A program made the position numbers and the translations under genes. Source: Bacteroidales bacterium (GTDB lineage Bacteria; Bacteroidota; Bacteroidia; Bacteroidales; UBA932). From it: a DNA stretch of 64,000 nt. The stretch is taken from NCBI GenBank assembly GCA_022648545.1, contig JALCMP010000004.1, positions 34,655 through 98,654 of the forward strand. Direction: 5' to 3'. The notes beneath the pieces were generated by a model. It searched no databases. It saw only the letters and a list, made by a program, of their open reading frames with translations, and was not told the DNA's origin. Positions 62,711-64,000 of the stretch are shown here, piece after piece. Position 1 is the stretch's first letter. Every line of letters starts with the position of its first letter.

Positions 62711-63724
62711 ATGAAATTAAAACGATTTTCCGGGAATCCCGTTCTCGGCCCCAATCCTAAAAACAAATGGGAAAATCTTGCTACAAGCAACCCTGGGGTA
62801 ATATATGACAATGGTAAATTCTTCATGCTTTACCGCGCTGCCGGAGATGATGCAAAACATACCATAAGATTCGGACTTGCAGAAAGCTTAGACGGATTTC
62901 ACTTTAAAAGGGTATCGGACAAGCCGGTATTCGTACCCAGCAAAGACGGTCCGGATTCGGGATGCGTAGAAGACCCTAGAATCATAAAAATGGAAAACGA
63001 ATTTTATATAACGTATGCATACCGGCCATTCCCTCCCGGACGTTATTGGACGTTCGCACACGATGTCGTACTTAAGCCGGATTGCGGGAAAAATGCTCCG
63101 AGGGCTATAAAGGACAACCTTGGGAATTCCGGGCTGGCGGTAACCTCTGACTTCAAGGCATTCAGAAGGTTAGGAAGGATAACCTCTTCGAATCTCGACG
63201 ACAGGGACGTTATAATCTTTCCCGAAAAGATAAACGGCTCATATGTTATGCTGCACAGGCCTAAAGAATACACAGGTAAAAAATACGGTGTAAAGTATCC
63301 GTCCATATGGCTGAAAAGATCCGAGGATTTGCTCGACTGGGAAGGGAAGCCGAGTGAACTGCTGCTCGCGGGACGCGAGAATTCGTGGGAAGAAAAAATC
63401 GGAGCTGCAGCTCCTCCCTTAAAGACGGACAGAGGCTGGCTGATGCTCTATCACGGTGTAGAACACGGAGGCCTCGGATATTACAGGACCGGCGCACTGC
63501 TTCTTGATTTAAATGACCCGCTCCGCATTTTGGGAAAAACGGAAGAATGCATATTGGAGCCCGAGGAAAAATGGGAACTTGAAGGTCTTTACAACGGTTG
63601 TGTATTCCCTACAGGAAATGTAATACGCAATGGAATCTTATACGTCTATTATGGAGCCGCGGACAAATACATAGGAGTTGCCACCGCCGTTGTAGATGAC
63701 CTTTTGGATCACATTTGCAAATAA
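62711..63724 (+). CDS. GH130 family beta-mannoside phosphorylase
   Basis: The 337-residue protein is a five-bladed propeller of family GH130. Conserved blocks are EDPRI (proton-donor aspartate), DDRDVIIFPEKINGSYVMLHRP (in part; arginine and histidine that bind phosphate) and GAAAPPL, LYHGV. The phosphate-binding residues favour a phosphorylase over the hydrolase branch. Known activities are on beta-1,4- or beta-1,2-mannosides, including mannosyl-N-acetylglucosamine from N-glycans; which applies here is undecided. It follows the symporter by 22 bases, giving an uptake-then-phosphorolysis pair. Confidence 0.9.
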   Translation: MKLKRFSGNPVLGPNPKNKWENLATSNPGVIYDNGKFFMLYRAAGDDAKHTIRFGLAESLDGFHFKRVSDKPVFVPSKDGPDSGCVEDPRIIKMENEFYITYAYRPFPPGRYWTFAHDVVLKPDCGKNAPRAIKDNLGNSGLAVTSDFKAFRRLGRITSSNLDDRDVIIFPEKINGSYVMLHRPKEYTGKKYGVKYPSIWLKRSEDLLDWEGKPSELLLAGRENSWEEKIGAAAPPLKTDRGWLMLYHGVEHGGLGYYRTGALLLDLNDPLRILGKTEECILEPEEKWELEGLYNGCVFPTGNVIRNGILYVYYGAADKYIGVATAVVDDLLDHICK

Positions 63725-63740
63725 TAAAATACAAATTAAC

Positions 63741-63756
63741 ATTCAAAAAAGTACAA
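63741..63756. repeat. 16-bp repeat before the SusC-like gene
   Basis: Second exact copy of ATTCAAAAAAGTACAA, ending 22 bases before the ATG at 63779. Confidence 0.8.
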
Positions 63757-63778
63757 ATTCTAATCTAACTAAAATATC

Positions 63779-64000
63779 ATGATCAATTTCAAAGTTTGCC
63801 TGAAAAAGCTTATGAGTATGCCGGGAATTTTCATATTGGCAGCTCTATGTCTTGGTACGACTTCCGTGTATGCATGGTTTCCGCAGCCGCAGCAACTTAT
63901 AAATGTACACGGAACCATCACCGATAGCAATGGGAAACCCGTTTCAGAGGTTACCATACAAATCGAAGGACGGAATAAAGGAACTTCCTCCGATAACAAG
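63779..64000 (+). CDS. SusC-like TonB-dependent receptor (5' end only)
   Basis: The 74 codons before the right edge encode a signal peptide (cleavage probably after SVYA) and the start of a carboxypeptidase-D-regulatory-like domain: VHGTITDSNGKPVSEVTIQIEG, as found at the N-terminus of SusC-type outer-membrane transporters. A SusD partner would be expected just beyond the window. With the AraC gene, symporter and GH130 it marks a polysaccharide utilization locus that takes up mannoside-containing glycans. Confidence 0.85.
   Translation, partial: MINFKVCLKKLMSMPGIFILAALCLGTTSVYAWFPQPQQLINVHGTITDSNGKPVSEVTIQIEGRNKGTSSDNK

Overview
The window comes from a chromosome of the phylum Bacteroidota, most likely order Bacteroidales. 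The supporting signs are promoters with the Bacteroidota -7 box TAnnTTTG (several with TTG about 19-20 bases upstream), almost no Shine-Dalgarno sites, families typical of the group (DUF4831, DUF4837, HU-CCDC81, a PG0541-type pump-associated protein, glycine-lipid acyltransferases, TPR-TM-HTH regulators) and the start of a SusC-like receptor at the right edge. Coding DNA is moderately AT-rich and uses AUA and AGA/AGG heavily. I cannot name the genus.

Layout. 1-9.3 kb: rlmN (cut by the left edge), recA, an AlkD-like protein, trpS, dnaG-metG, and an HU-CCDC81 membrane protein. 9.5-14.7 kb: tRNA-Asn, a periplasmic M16 protease, a SIMPL protein, and the rpsF-rpsR-rplI operon with its own leader and promoter. 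Just upstream of that operon is a promoter-to-terminator unit of about 80 nt that looks like a small RNA. 15-20.6 kb: DUF4831 - pepD - TPR regulator, and a divergent glycosyltransferase. 20.6-27.1 kb: a complete TetR-controlled tripartite RND efflux operon. 27.2-34.7 kb: an AraC regulator and a leftward envelope operon (patatin/beta-barrel protein, flippase, dut, ferredoxin-nitroreductase, murF). 34.8-44.6 kb: a cyclophilin lipoprotein, a HAD hydrolase, rpsP-rimM, a phosphohexomutase, def, ruvX, an M23 protein, dxr, rseP and a DUF4837 lipoprotein. 44.6-52.5 kb: tRNA-Glu-rpsT, radC, upp, rpoN, the glsA/glsB-like glycine-lipid pair, two small envelope genes, miaB and tRNA-Leu.

52.5-64 kb is the accessory part. 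It holds a PEGA-like lipoprotein, an AT-rich orphan membrane protein and a 436-base non-coding stretch rich in repeats. These are followed by an erythromycin-esterase-like gene joined by overlaps to an ABC ATPase and two permeases, then FluC with a DUF190 protein, a soluble histidine kinase, and an AraC-controlled glycan locus (sodium-solute symporter, GH130, start of SusC).

The signals most worth following are: four CTTAACAGC units in two 11-bp tandem pairs before the esterase-ABC operon; an exact 16-bp repeat before both the symporter and the SusC gene; the putative small RNA and flanking operators before rpsF; a 25-bp palindrome before the TetR gene; and a recurring arrangement in which the -7 box lies only 4-8 bases before the start codon, suggesting leaderless mRNAs for rlmN, dnaG, ruvX, rseP and rpoN. 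I saw no CRISPR array, insertion sequence or prophage.
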